Of a DNA stretch of 64,000 nt, positions 41,776 to 50,360 are shown piece by piece (position 1 is the stretch's first letter; each line of letters starts with the position of its first letter). Both the position numbers and the translations under genes were made by a program. The DNA comes from Neobacillus niacini (lineage in GTDB: Bacteria > Bacillota > Bacilli > Bacillales > Cytobacillaceae), in contig NZ_JAMBOB010000005.1 in assembly GCF_023715415.1 (NCBI RefSeq), positions 310,001 to 374,000 of the forward strand, given 5' to 3'. The notes below the pieces were generated by a model. It searched no databases and was not told where the DNA came from. It saw nothing but the letters and a program-made list of their open reading frames with translations.

Positions 41776-42527
41776 GTTATGAGCAATTTGCCTATTTATA
41801 TGACGAGCTCATGCAAGATGCTCCATATGATGAATGGGTTAGATTTGTAACAGAAAAGTTGAGTAAATATCAAGTGAATGGTAAACATTTACTTGATTTG
41901 GCATGTGGTACCGGAGAGCTCTCACTTCGTTTTGCTAAGGAGGGCTTTTCCGTTACTGGTGTAGATTTATCTGCTGATATGTTAAGTGTTGCACAGGCAA
42001 AAACACAGGAAGAGGGATTGGCTATTCCTTTTTTTGAGCAAGATATGGCCCATTTAGAAGGACACGGAGAGTTTGATGTTATTGGGGTTTTTTGTGATTC
42101 TTTAAATTACTTGAAATCTGATGAAGACGTGATACATACTTTTACGAGTGCCTATAATCATCTAACAGATAGCGGCATATTCTTCTTTGATGTCCATTCT
42201 ACTTATAAAATTTCTGAACGTTTTATTAATCAAACCTTTACGTTAGCAGATGATCATCTATCCTATATCTGGAATAGTTTTTCCGGTGAATTACCAAATA
42301 GTGTGGAACATGAACTGAGTTTTTTCGTTTTAGATGAACAGTCTGGTAAATATGACCGTTTTGATGAAATTCACTACCAAAGAACATACCCTGTTCAACA
42401 GTATTCTGAATGGTTAAATGATGCAGGCTTTGAAATCCTCGAGATTTGTGCAGATTTTAAGGATGATGAACCAAAGGAACAATCAGAGAGAATATTTTTC
42501 ATTGCAAGAAAAAAGCCATCATTTTAA
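41772..42527 (+). CDS. yqeM: class I SAM-dependent methyltransferase (YqeM)
   Basis: Rossmann-fold methyltransferase of 251 aa. Motif I LLDLACGTGELSLRFA is near residues 39-54, the acidic end of beta-2 is VTGVDLS near 62, and motif post-I includes EQDMAHL. The substrate is not known. It ends the yqeG operon; its stop codon lies within the loop of the terminator. Confidence 0.88.
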   Translation: MSYEQFAYLYDELMQDAPYDEWVRFVTEKLSKYQVNGKHLLDLACGTGELSLRFAKEGFSVTGVDLSADMLSVAQAKTQEEGLAIPFFEQDMAHLEGHGEFDVIGVFCDSLNYLKSDEDVIHTFTSAYNHLTDSGIFFFDVHSTYKISERFINQTFTLADDHLSYIWNSFSGELPNSVEHELSFFVLDEQSGKYDRFDEIHYQRTYPVQQYSEWLNDAGFEILEICADFKDDEPKEQSERIFFIARKKPSF

Positions 42528-42546
42528 ATTTGATGGCTTTTTAAAA
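42511..42546. terminator. terminator between yqeM and comER
   Basis: AAAAGCCATCA (42511-42521) pairs with TGATGGCTTTT (42531-42541). A and T runs flank it, so it could serve both strands. Confidence 0.88.
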
Positions 42547-42587
42547 TATTTTAAAATAAATAAAGGAATTTGACTAAACTTGGCGAA

Positions 42588-43412
42588 TTAATGCTTATAG
42601 AACTGCAAGTTAACTTTATCTACGTCTTCATTAAACTTTGAATGTGTAGCTTGGAAAATATGTTCAAAAAGATCTCCGAGCTCTTCTTCCATCACCTTAA
42701 TGCCCTCACCAGTAATACCACCTTTAACACAAACTTTTTCTTGTAACGAAGGTAATGTATAATGTCCTTGTTTTAATAACTCTCCCAAGCCGACAATCAT
42801 TTCACTCGCCATTACAGTTGCTCTTTCTTGGTCAATATTCGTTTCTTTTACAGCAGCAAGGATAAAACGCTGTAATAGATAACTGAAAAAGGCAGGACCG
42901 CAGCTGACAATATCAGAAGCCACTCTTGTAATATCCTCTTCAATCCTTACTGGAATTGAAATCTGTGAAAACATACCTTCCACTTTGGTTTTCCAAGTAT
43001 CACTGCAATGTTCACCGTATGTTATCAGTGAAACTCCCGCTAATGCACGGTTCGTAATGCTCGGAATAACCCTGATTACTGAACAAGCTGTCTTTGCTTC
43101 TAGTTGACTTGTATCGATGGGACTTGTGATGGAAATAACACATTTTCTATTATTTAAATGTGGGTTAATTTCATTAATAATGGTATAGACATCTAAGGGT
43201 TTAACACAAATAAACACTAAATCGGATTGAGATGCCACTTCAGCTGCATTTTCCCCAACCCTTATTCCCTTATATTTATCTTTAAGCAGCTTCGCTTTTG
43301 TTTTTGTTCTATTTGTAATAACCATTGAAGAAGGGGAAACTGCTTTTCCATCGATTAAAGCCTCAACCAAAATAGTCCCCATATTACCGGTACCAATGAT
43401 ACCAATTTTCAT
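42588..43412 (-). CDS. comER: ComER, pyrroline-5-carboxylate reductase-like protein
   Basis: ProC-family protein of 274 aa. It starts with the dinucleotide-binding motif GIIGTGNMG, and the C-terminal dimerisation domain has the SCGPAFFSYLLQ and KGGITGEG segments typical of ProC. In B. subtilis comER is divergent from the comE operon and is not needed for competence. In other bacilli it influences sporulation and biofilm. ATG 43412 with AAGGAGGG upstream; the codons before it overlap that site. Confidence 0.9.
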   Translation of the reverse strand: MKIGIIGTGNMGTILVEALIDGKAVSPSSMVITNRTKTKAKLLKDKYKGIRVGENAAEVASQSDLVFICVKPLDVYTIINEINPHLNNRKCVISITSPIDTSQLEAKTACSVIRVIPSITNRALAGVSLITYGEHCSDTWKTKVEGMFSQISIPVRIEEDITRVASDIVSCGPAFFSYLLQRFILAAVKETNIDQERATVMASEMIVGLGELLKQGHYTLPSLQEKVCVKGGITGEGIKVMEEELGDLFEHIFQATHSKFNEDVDKVNLQFYKH

Positions 43413-43499
43413 TATTCCGACCCTCCTTCGCATGCAGATTCTCTAATAACAATATGAAATATGAAAGTGAAATATACCAATTGAAAGGATTGATTACTT

Positions 43500-44138
43500 A
43501 TGAAGGACTGGATGTATGAGCATAAGGTTTATGTGATTATTACCGCCATAATCGCTTTTGCGGCCATTTTTTATTTCTTTGAAGAAAGAAACTCTTCTGT
43601 AAGTGATGTAGAAAATATTGTCCCGCAAGAATTAAAGGAAGAGAAGGATACTCCACAAGAACAAGAAGAAATTCAGAAACCTGAAATTATTATGGTGGAT
43701 GTTAAGGGGCAGGTTACCATGCCAGGTGTATATTCATCAAGTCAGGGTGAAAGGGTAATAGACGTTATCCAACGTGCTGGCGGGTTAACTGAAAACGCCG
43801 ATGAAAGCATGGTGAATTTCGCTGAGCATGTTCAGGATGCGATGGTTATTTATATCCCGGCAAAGGGTGAGGAAGGAATAACCGTACCTGCTGGAGGAAC
43901 AACGGTTAATCCCTTAAACACTGGCGGCACTTCAAGTAATCAAGCAAAAATCAATATAAATAAAGCGGATGAAACACAGCTGCAAAACCTTCCAGGAATT
44001 GGTTCTGCAAAAGCAGCTGCAATAACGGAATACAGGGAAACAAGTGGACTCTTTAAGACTGTCGAAGATTTGAAAAATATTAGCGGGATTGGTGATAAAA
44101 CATTTGAGAAGCTAAAGGATCTAATTACCGTTCAATAA
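43500..44138 (+). CDS. comEA: competence protein ComEA (DNA receptor)
   Basis: Membrane-anchored receptor for double-stranded DNA, 212 aa. One transmembrane helix is near residues 9-27. A charged linker follows, then an SLBB-type domain (about 65-120; VDVKGQVTMPGVY). The C-terminal DNA-binding part has two helix-hairpin-helix motifs (INKADETQLQNLPGIGSAKA near 150-169, and LKNISGIGDKTFEKL near 191-205). No ComK box (paired AAAA-N5-TTTT) could be seen in the short upstream gap. First gene of comEA-comEB-comEC. Confidence 0.94.
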   Translation: MKDWMYEHKVYVIITAIIAFAAIFYFFEERNSSVSDVENIVPQELKEEKDTPQEQEEIQKPEIIMVDVKGQVTMPGVYSSSQGERVIDVIQRAGGLTENADESMVNFAEHVQDAMVIYIPAKGEEGITVPAGGTTVNPLNTGGTSSNQAKININKADETQLQNLPGIGSAKAAAITEYRETSGLFKTVEDLKNISGIGDKTFEKLKDLITVQ

Positions 44139-44217
44139 GAAAACTCATTGACCATTTAAAGTCTGAGATATTACACTTAAGAGAGAAATATATCGAATTT
44201 TGGAGGAGTTGGAGAAA

Positions 44218-44679
44218 GTGGAACGTATTTCGTGGGATCAATATTTTATGGCTCAAAGTCATTTGCTGGCATTAAGAAGTACCTGTACAAGGTTGACAGT
44301 AGGCGCAACAATTGTTAGAGATAAGAGAATTATTGCCGGTGGTTACAACGGTTCAATTGCTGGTGGAGACCACTGTATTGATAAGGGCTGTTATGTCATC
44401 GATAATCATTGCGTAAGGACGATACATGCCGAAATGAATGCCCTCCTGCAATGTGCCAAGTTTGGTGTCCCCACTGCTGAAGCAGAAATTTATGTTACTC
44501 ATTTTCCATGCCTGCAGTGTTGTAAAGCAATTATTCAAGCAGGGATTAAAACTGTCTATTATGCGGAGGATTATAAGAATCATCCTCATGCGGTGGAGTT
44601 ATTCCAACAAGCAAATGTAAAAACTGAAAAGGTAGAATTAAAGGAATCAGTGATTGATTTTCGTAAGATAAGTCAATAA
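44218..44679 (+). CDS. comEB: ComE operon protein 2, dCMP deaminase family (ComEB)
   Basis: Zinc-dependent cytidine/deoxycytidylate deaminase, 153 aa. The zinc and catalytic motif is TIHAEMNAL (near 67-75) and the second zinc site is PCLQCCKAI (near 98-106). An additional cysteine/histidine pair near GDHCIDKGC is typical of dCMP deaminases. GTG 44218 is the chosen start (GGAGGAG 9 bases upstream, and VERISWDQYF matches the family start). Not essential for transformation in B. subtilis. A hairpin without a T-run (44691-44712) separates it from comEC. Confidence 0.94.
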   Translation: MERISWDQYFMAQSHLLALRSTCTRLTVGATIVRDKRIIAGGYNGSIAGGDHCIDKGCYVIDNHCVRTIHAEMNALLQCAKFGVPTAEAEIYVTHFPCLQCCKAIIQAGIKTVYYAEDYKNHPHAVELFQQANVKTEKVELKESVIDFRKISQ

Positions 44680-44740
44680 TCCCCAATTAATAACGCCGGG
44701 TATCCGGCGTTAAAATACTACCAACAAATTGGAGAAAATA

Positions 44741-47074
44741 ATGAATAATAAATGCTTTTTTTTTGCAATTGCAGCCATATTGGGTGTTTTAACCTCTCTA
44801 ATTAAGTTTCTGCCTCTCTTACTTTGTTCCATCTTTTATTTTTATCTCCTCTATACGTTTAAGAAATACTCTAAACAACAAGTGTTTATCGTCATCTGCC
44901 TCTTTATTACTTTTTTCCTCACTGGTCAACATACAATTACCAATAATAAAACTAGGCTGCACGAGTCACTAACAACCTTTTATCTGAAATATACAGAAAA
45001 CACCAAAATTGATGGTGATTTGCTCCAGGTTATCGCATTTGATATAAAAAACAAAGAAAGGCTCTTAATTCGATATAAAATTAAAACGGAGGCAGAGAAA
45101 GAGTCTCTAAAAGAGACAAATTTCTACGGACGTTTATGTCATGTAACAGGAGTATTAACAGAAGCTTCTATTGCCAAAAATCCAAATGCCTTTAACTACC
45201 GGAAATATTTAGCTTCAAAACAGATATATAGAATAGTTGAATTACAAAATAACCCTCTCACTACATGTGCTGAAGTTAAATCAACTCCATTAACATTGAT
45301 TAAAGAACTTCGTTTTATTGGCATTAATTATCTCGAAAAACACTTCCCTGCAGAAATTGCCTCCTTGTCAGCTGCTTTAATATTTGGTGATAGAAGTATG
45401 TTTGATCCTGAGGTGCTGATAAATTATCAAAAAACGGGAATTGTTCATTTACTAGCAATATCTGGGCTTCATGTTTCCTTATTAATCGGAATGGTCTTTT
45501 ATTTTGGAATAAGAATCGGCTTGACTAGGCAGTTTATGATGAATTTTCTTCTCATCCTGTTGCCGATATATGCGATTTTAACAGGTGCTTCGCCTTCTGT
45601 TATTCGGGCGGTATTAATGCTCTTTCTTGTTTTATTTGTTCTGCGATGGAAAAAACAAATAAAATTATCCCCAATCGATGCGATTAGCCTTACCCTAATG
45701 ATCTATGTGTTTTTTTCTCCATTGATTATTTTAGATGCGGGCTTTCAATTATCGTTTTCAGTAAGCTACGCAATTATTTTATCTGTCACCAGGATCTTTC
45801 CTCGGTATCAAGATAGTATTTCAGCAATGGTGGTTACCTCCATTATTGCTCAACTCGCAGCCTTGCCAATATTACTGTATCATTTTTTCGAAATTTCTTT
45901 TATAAGTATTGTTGCTAACCTTCTCTATATTCCTCTCTTCTCGTTTGTATTTCTCCCTGGTTTATATATCTTGTATCTAATTCAGATTATATTTGGCGAT
46001 ACTCCATCATTTCTTATTAACTTATTTATGAAAATTATTACTTTAGCCAATGGCCTTATTGAAAGTCTTGCAGAGCTATCTTTTTTCCAGCTTGTAACTG
46101 GAAGGCCAAATTTGGTTCTCTTTATCATTTATATGGTCATTATCCTCGCCATTTTTCTACTATGGGAAGCGGGTTTACAGCAAAAGAGGAAACGTCAGCT
46201 CATTTTTTTAACGTTCACTTTAATTACTTTCCAGACCATTTGGAATTGGGCAAATCCATTTGGAGAAGTCACAATGATTGATGTGGGGCAGGGAGATAGT
46301 ATTTTAATCCATTACCCATTCGGAAAGGGTACCTATTTAATTGATACGGGAGGGACCGTTCAATTCGAAGAGGATGAATGGAAAAAGGCAGCAAAACCAT
46401 TTGAGGTCGGGAGAGATGTTGTTGTCCCTTTTTTGAAAGGAAAGGGGATTACAAAATTAGATAAATTAATTCTTACACATGGTGATACTGATCATACGGG
46501 GGGAACTCTCGCAGTTTTGAAAGATATTGAGGTAAAACAAATTATTATGCCCGCTGTTGCAGAACCTTCAGAGTCTGAATTAAAGATTATTCAGGAGGCA
46601 AATAGGAATGGAATTCAGGTGGTCAAGGTTGCTGAAGGGAGTCAGTGGAAAAATGGAAAAAGCTCATTTTATGTTTTAAGTCCTGAGAAGAATTTTCAAG
46701 GTGAGCCCAATAGCGGTTCGATAGCAATAATGGCAAACATAGGCGGACTTAATTGGTTTTTTGGAGGTGATTTAGATAAAGAGGGAGAGGAAAGAATTAT
46801 TAAAAAATATCCCAATCTGCATATAGATGTGCTTAAGGCAGGACACCATGGAAGTAAAACATCAACAAGCGAGCAGTTTATAAATAAAATAAAACCTGCT
46901 ATCGCATTGATTTCAGTAGGTGAGCATAATCGTTATGGTCATCCGCATAACGAGGTGTTAGAACAACTCAAGACTGCAACTGTATACAGGACAGATGAAC
47001 ATGGTGCAATCACCTACAGGTTTTTTCTGGAGAGTGGAACCTTTTCTTACGTTTTACATAATATAAAGCAATAA
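44741..47074 (+). CDS. comEC: DNA internalization-related competence protein ComEC/Rec2
   Basis: Membrane channel that carries single-stranded DNA into the cell; 777 aa. An N-terminal pair of transmembrane helices and an OB-like loop domain (about 85-185) come first. The competence domain of many membrane helices (about 215-495) follows, including LLAISGLHVSLLIGM near 238-252. The C-terminal metallo-beta-lactamase domain (about 510-777) has LTHGDTDHTGG and KAGHHGSKTS, so the likely nuclease residues are present. ATG 44741 has TTGGAG upstream. Confidence 0.96.
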   Translation: MNNKCFFFAIAAILGVLTSLIKFLPLLLCSIFYFYLLYTFKKYSKQQVFIVICLFITFFLTGQHTITNNKTRLHESLTTFYLKYTENTKIDGDLLQVIAFDIKNKERLLIRYKIKTEAEKESLKETNFYGRLCHVTGVLTEASIAKNPNAFNYRKYLASKQIYRIVELQNNPLTTCAEVKSTPLTLIKELRFIGINYLEKHFPAEIASLSAALIFGDRSMFDPEVLINYQKTGIVHLLAISGLHVSLLIGMVFYFGIRIGLTRQFMMNFLLILLPIYAILTGASPSVIRAVLMLFLVLFVLRWKKQIKLSPIDAISLTLMIYVFFSPLIILDAGFQLSFSVSYAIILSVTRIFPRYQDSISAMVVTSIIAQLAALPILLYHFFEISFISIVANLLYIPLFSFVFLPGLYILYLIQIIFGDTPSFLINLFMKIITLANGLIESLAELSFFQLVTGRPNLVLFIIYMVIILAIFLLWEAGLQQKRKRQLIFLTFTLITFQTIWNWANPFGEVTMIDVGQGDSILIHYPFGKGTYLIDTGGTVQFEEDEWKKAAKPFEVGRDVVVPFLKGKGITKLDKLILTHGDTDHTGGTLAVLKDIEVKQIIMPAVAEPSESELKIIQEANRNGIQVVKVAEGSQWKNGKSSFYVLSPEKNFQGEPNSGSIAIMANIGGLNWFFGGDLDKEGEERIIKKYPNLHIDVLKAGHHGSKTSTSEQFINKIKPAIALISVGEHNRYGHPHNEVLEQLKTATVYRTDEHGAITYRFFLESGTFSYVLHNIKQ

Positions 47075-47083
47075 CCTATCAGA

Positions 47084-47115
47084 AAACAAAAAAGAGACTG
47101 CAAGGATACAGTCTC
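47084..47115 (-). terminator. terminator of yqzM (may also serve comEC)
   Basis: GAGACTG (47094-47100) pairs with CAGTCTC (47109-47115). The T-run is on the minus strand. Confidence 0.82.
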
Positions 47116-47145
47116 CAAGAATTAATATGTAGCAGTGCATTAAGA

Positions 47146-47280
47146 TTACGATCCGACAACTTTAATCACTGTTGCAATAATAAACATTGCAGCAAAAACA
47201 CCAAAAGAAACAACAAAACCTATTCCAGAATCAATTGCGTCGTTGCGTTTAGTTTGCACATTCTTTTCAAATTCATTCAT
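47146..47280 (-). CDS. yqzM: YqzM family small membrane protein (44 aa)
   Basis: Reading frame of 44 codons from ATG 47280 with AGGAGGGG upstream. The N-terminus is charged (NEFEKNVQTKRNDAIDSGIG), and the rest is one transmembrane helix (FVVSFGVFAAMFIIATVIKV) ending VGS. This is YqzM, which lies between comEC and holA in B. subtilis as well. Function unknown. A TATAAT at about 47310 (minus strand) with a poor -35 may drive it. Confidence 0.88.
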   Translation of the reverse strand: MNEFEKNVQTKRNDAIDSGIGFVVSFGVFAAMFIIATVIKVVGS

Positions 47281-47435
47281 AAAATATACCCCTCCTATTT
47301 CACATTATAGTATAAGCTTTTTCACTTAAAAAATCCAGCATGCTTTCGCATATCTACTTCCTCGATTGACAAGAGTTGACACAAATACTTTAAAGCAAAA
47401 AGGTGACACTAAATTTACACAAGGAACTCCGCCAA

Positions 47436-47526
47436 GCAATTAAAGATCCTAGGGCTTTAATTGCAGGCGTTCATTATAGATCGGGAATTGGCGCTTTCTA
47501 AGAAAGCCGTCAATTCCCTTTTAACA
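47436..47526 (+). other. unexplained two-hairpin element upstream of holA
   Basis: A perfect 10-base inverted repeat GCAATTAAAG/CTTTAATTGC (47436-47445 with 47455-47464) is followed by a second hairpin. In the second, GGGAATTG (47483-47490) pairs with CAATTCCC (47511-47518), with an inner CTTTC/GAAAG pairing, and TTTT follows. The second looks like a terminator. Two TTGACA hexamers (47375 and 47386) lie upstream without a clear -10. It might be the 3' part of a small RNA or an attenuator. Confidence 0.5.
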
Positions 47527-47592
47527 CTTGTCAAAATGTCCAAGCTTCATTACGATAGATAATGGAAAGTGAATCGAAGGGGAGCTTGGAAA

Positions 47593-48609
47593 ATGGTATT
47601 AGATATTTGGAAACAAATTAAACAACGGGAAATTGCTCCCATTTATTTATTATATGGTACAGAGGCCTTTTTAATCAATGAAACGAAGCAATTGCTGCTT
47701 AATCAGGTGTTAGATGAAGAGGATAAGGATTTTAATTTCACTGCGTATGATTTAGAGGAAACACCTATTGAAACAGCCTTAGAAGACGCAGAAACCTTTC
47801 CTTTTTTAGGTGAGAAAAAAGTCATCTTTTTACATAATCCAAAGTTTTTAACAGCTGAAAAGACAAAAGATAAGATGGAACATAATTTAGCGAGGCTTGA
47901 GTTGTATTTAAAAGAACCTGCCCCCTATACCGTCTTAGTTATTTCAGCGCCATATGAAAAGCTCGATGAACGGAAAAAAATCACCAAAGAGCTAAAAAGA
48001 ACAGCTGTTACAGTAGAAGCAAAGAAATTAAATGAGTATGAATTGAAAAATTGGGTGAAAGAAAGAGCAAAAATAAATGGAATTGTTTTCGACCCAGATG
48101 CACTTGAACTCCTAATCACACTAGTGGGTACAAATATGTTTATGATTACAAGTGAAGTTGATAAATTAGCGTTATATGCTGCAGATAAAAAACAAATTAA
48201 TGCTTCTATGGTAGAAACATTAGTGTCGCGATCACTTGAGCAAAATATCTTTACGTTAATTGAGAAGGTAGTACAAAGAAGACCCGAAGATGCACTTAGA
48301 ATTTATTACGACTTATTAAAGCAAAATGAGGAACCGATTAAGATATTAGCCTTGCTTGCGGGCCAATTTAGGCTTATTTATCAGGTAAAGGAGCTTTCAA
48401 GGAGAGGCTATGGACAACAGCAAATGGCCGGTTATTTGAAGACTCATCCCTTCCGGGTAAAGTTAGCTGCTGGACAAGCTAATCAATTTACGGATGAAGA
48501 ATTGACTAACCTTATGAGCATGCTGGCGAATGCTGACCTTCAGATGAAAACGGGCGGCATGAATAAATCATTACTAATTGAGATGTTATTGTTCAAAATA
48601 AAAAGGTAA
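47593..48609 (+). CDS. holA: DNA polymerase III subunit delta
   Basis: Clamp-loader subunit that opens the sliding clamp; 338 aa. The N-terminal segment VLDIWKQIKQREIAPIYLLYGTEAFL, seen as its parts IAPIYLLYG and EAFLINE, opens the delta domain. ATPase-like domains I and II lack an intact P-loop, as usual for delta, and the C-terminal collar domain ends LLIEMLLFKIK. ATG 47593 is 8 bases after AAGGGGAG. B. subtilis has it as yqeN at the same place. Confidence 0.93.
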   Translation: MVLDIWKQIKQREIAPIYLLYGTEAFLINETKQLLLNQVLDEEDKDFNFTAYDLEETPIETALEDAETFPFLGEKKVIFLHNPKFLTAEKTKDKMEHNLARLELYLKEPAPYTVLVISAPYEKLDERKKITKELKRTAVTVEAKKLNEYELKNWVKERAKINGIVFDPDALELLITLVGTNMFMITSEVDKLALYAADKKQINASMVETLVSRSLEQNIFTLIEKVVQRRPEDALRIYYDLLKQNEEPIKILALLAGQFRLIYQVKELSRRGYGQQQMAGYLKTHPFRVKLAAGQANQFTDEELTNLMSMLANADLQMKTGGMNKSLLIEMLLFKIKR

Positions 48610-48610
48610 A

Positions 48611-48650
48611 CATAAAAAAACGATCCCATTCAGGAATCGTTTTTTTATGC
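48611..48650. terminator. bidirectional terminator between holA and rpsT
   Basis: AAAAAAACGAT and ATCGTTTTTTT enclose a small loop and give T-runs in both directions. Confidence 0.85.
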
Positions 48651-48657
48651 TCTCTTA

Positions 48658-48918
48658 TTATAGAGTGTTTGCTTTTTTAGCAAGACGTGATTTTTTACGG
48701 GCAGCAGCATTTTTATGGATAAGTCCTTTAGCAGCAGCCTTGTCTAGTTTACTAGCAGCAGTAGAGAATGCTTCTTTCGCTGCAGGAGCATCGTTAAGTG
48801 TTAAGGCAGATTCTACTTTCTTAACAGCAGTACGCATTGCAGATTTAGCAGTTGTATTTTGAGCATTACGAGCTTCGTTTGTTTTCACACGCTTAATAGC
48901 AGATTTAATGTTAGGCAT
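48658..48918 (-). CDS. rpsT: 30S ribosomal protein S20
   Basis: Primary 16S rRNA-binding ribosomal protein of 86 aa, very basic and helical. [20 protein letters not shown] opens it, and it ends with [18 protein letters not shown] 48918 has GGAGGTG 7 bases upstream; the in-frame GTG at 48927 lies in that box. It is transcribed against holA and gpr from its own promoter, with a leader of about 70 bases. Confidence 0.97.
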   Translation of the reverse strand: MPNIKSAIKRVKTNEARNAQNTTAKSAMRTAVKKVESALTLNDAPAAKEAFSTAASKLDKAAAKGLIHKNAAARKKSRLAKKANTL

Positions 48919-48996
48919 TACTTTCACCTCCTACAAAGAATCGAGACTATATGAACTCGACTTTACATTCATTCACAATTAATCAGAACAAGAGAT

Positions 48997-49025
48997 ATTT
49001 TATCAAACCAAACCCTATTTTGCAA
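48997..49025 (-). promoter_or_regulatory. rpsT promoter
   Basis: On the minus strand: TTGCAA (49025-49020), 17-base spacer, extended -10 TG-A-TAAAAT ending at 48997. Confidence 0.7.
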
Positions 49026-49056
49026 TACTAGAATTATCTACATATAAGAATAACCT

Positions 49057-49085
49057 GAATGTTTTAGCGGAAAAGGGGTAAAAAT
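49057..49085 (+). promoter_or_regulatory. forespore (sigma-F/sigma-G) promoter of gpr
   Basis: GAATG (49057-49061), 15-base spacer, GGTAAAAAT (49077-49085). The -10 fits the sigma-F form GGnnAnAnT. B. subtilis gpr is read by sigma-F and sigma-G. Confidence 0.65.
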
Positions 49086-49128
49086 AGGGAATAGTTTCTA
49101 ATTAGAAATTGGATGGGAGCGAGACATA

Positions 49129-50265
49129 ATGCAGGAGAACATGGATACCAATATCGACTTAAGCCAGTATTCAATTCGCACGGATTTAGCAATTGAAGCG
49201 AGAGAAATGGTCATTGCTGATAGGGAAGGCTCAGTTCAACAGGGAGAGAACCTCTCGCAAATTGAAGGAGTCATTATTAAAGAAAAAGATATTGATGATA
49301 TAAAAATCTCCTTAGTAGAGATCACGGATGCAGGTGCGCAACAGCTGGGTAAAAAAGCAGGCCGCTATTTAACGCTTGAAGTACAAGGAATTAGGCAGCA
49401 GGACACCCCTTTACAACAAAAGGTAGAAGAAATTTTTGCCAAAGAATTTGCTCACTTTCTAGAAGGCACAGGGATTAAGAAAGATGCCTCCTGTCTCGTA
49501 GTGGGGCTAGGGAATTGGAATGTTACACCTGATGCACTTGGTCCAATGGTCTGTGAAAACCTATTAATCACCAGGCACTTGTTTCAATTACAGCCAGAGA
49601 ATGTTGAAGAAGGATATCGTCCAGTCAGCTCCCTCGTTCCAGGGGTAATGGGATTAACAGGGATTGAGACGAGCGATATTATCTTTGGAGTAGTCGAAAA
49701 AACCAAACCGGATTTTGTCATAGCAATTGACGCATTAGCAGCTAGATCAATTGATAGGGTGAATTCTACCATCCAAGTTTCGGATACAGGCATTCACCCA
49801 GGATCGGGTGTAGGAAATAAAAGAAAAGAATTAAGTAAAGAAACATTAGGAGTTCCGGTTATTGCAATTGGTGTTCCGACTGTTGTTGATGCTGTTTCGA
49901 TTACAAGTGACACGATTGATTATATTCTAAAGCATTTTGGTAAGGAGCTTAAAGAAGGAAATCGTCCTTCAAGAGCCCTCGCACCAGCAGGAATGACTTT
50001 TGGGAAACGAAAAAAACTTACCGATGATGATCTTCCAGAAGAAAAGCATCGTCAGACTTTTCTTGGGATGATTGGAACTTTAGAAGAAGAAGAAAAACGT
50101 AAATTAATCTATGAGGTACTTTCCCCTTTAGGACATAATCTAATGGTTACCCCTAAGGAAGTGGATGTGTTTATTGAAGATATGGCTAACCTGATTGCGA
50201 GCGGATTGAATGCATCGCTTCACAGTAATGTTGATCAGGGAAATGCAGGCTTCTATACGAGATAA
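49129..50265 (+). CDS. gpr: germination protease GPR
   Basis: Aspartic-type peptidase (family A25) made in the forespore as a zymogen. It degrades small acid-soluble spore proteins at germination. The 378-aa precursor has a short N-terminal pro-peptide before [12 protein letters not shown], the region of autoprocessing. [19 protein letters not shown] and [12 protein letters not shown] are the conserved blocks that hold the acidic active-site residues. ATG 49129 follows GGGAGCGAG; an ATG at 49141 is an alternative. spoIIP follows, as in B. subtilis. Confidence 0.96.
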   Translation: MQENMDTNIDLSQYSIRTDLAIEAREMVIADREGSVQQGENLSQIEGVIIKEKDIDDIKISLVEITDAGAQQLGKKAGRYLTLEVQGIRQQDTPLQQKVEEIFAKEFAHFLEGTGIKKDASCLVVGLGNWNVTPDALGPMVCENLLITRHLFQLQPENVEEGYRPVSSLVPGVMGLTGIETSDIIFGVVEKTKPDFVIAIDALAARSIDRVNSTIQVSDTGIHPGSGVGNKRKELSKETLGVPVIAIGVPTVVDAVSITSDTIDYILKHFGKELKEGNRPSRALAPAGMTFGKRKKLTDDDLPEEKHRQTFLGMIGTLEEEEKRKLIYEVLSPLGHNLMVTPKEVDVFIEDMANLIASGLNASLHSNVDQGNAGFYTR

Positions 50266-50308
50266 TGTTTATGTGACCACCTCACAACCTGCGAAAAATG
50301 GTTCTAGC

Positions 50309-50342
50309 AATTCTAGTAATGTCATAAGTATTTACTAGAATT
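50309..50342 (+). repeat. perfect inverted repeat ahead of spoIIP
   Basis: AATTCTAGTAA (50309-50319) and TTACTAGAATT (50332-50342) with a 12-base spacer, 6 bases before the spoIIP ribosome site. No T-run follows. It could be an operator or a hairpin in the gpr-spoIIP transcript. Confidence 0.6.
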
Positions 50343-50360
50343 AAATTGAGAGGTGGAACC

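Noticed and set aside
43413..43499. ComK binding box upstream of comEA
   Set aside because: I looked for paired AAAA-N5-TTTT motifs in the comER-comEA gap and found none, so no ComK site is annotated.
44691..44714. Hairpin TAACGCCGG/CCGGCGTTA between comEB and comEC as a terminator
   Set aside because: The stem is strong but no T-run follows and comEC is expected to be co-transcribed; left as a possible processing or attenuation site only.
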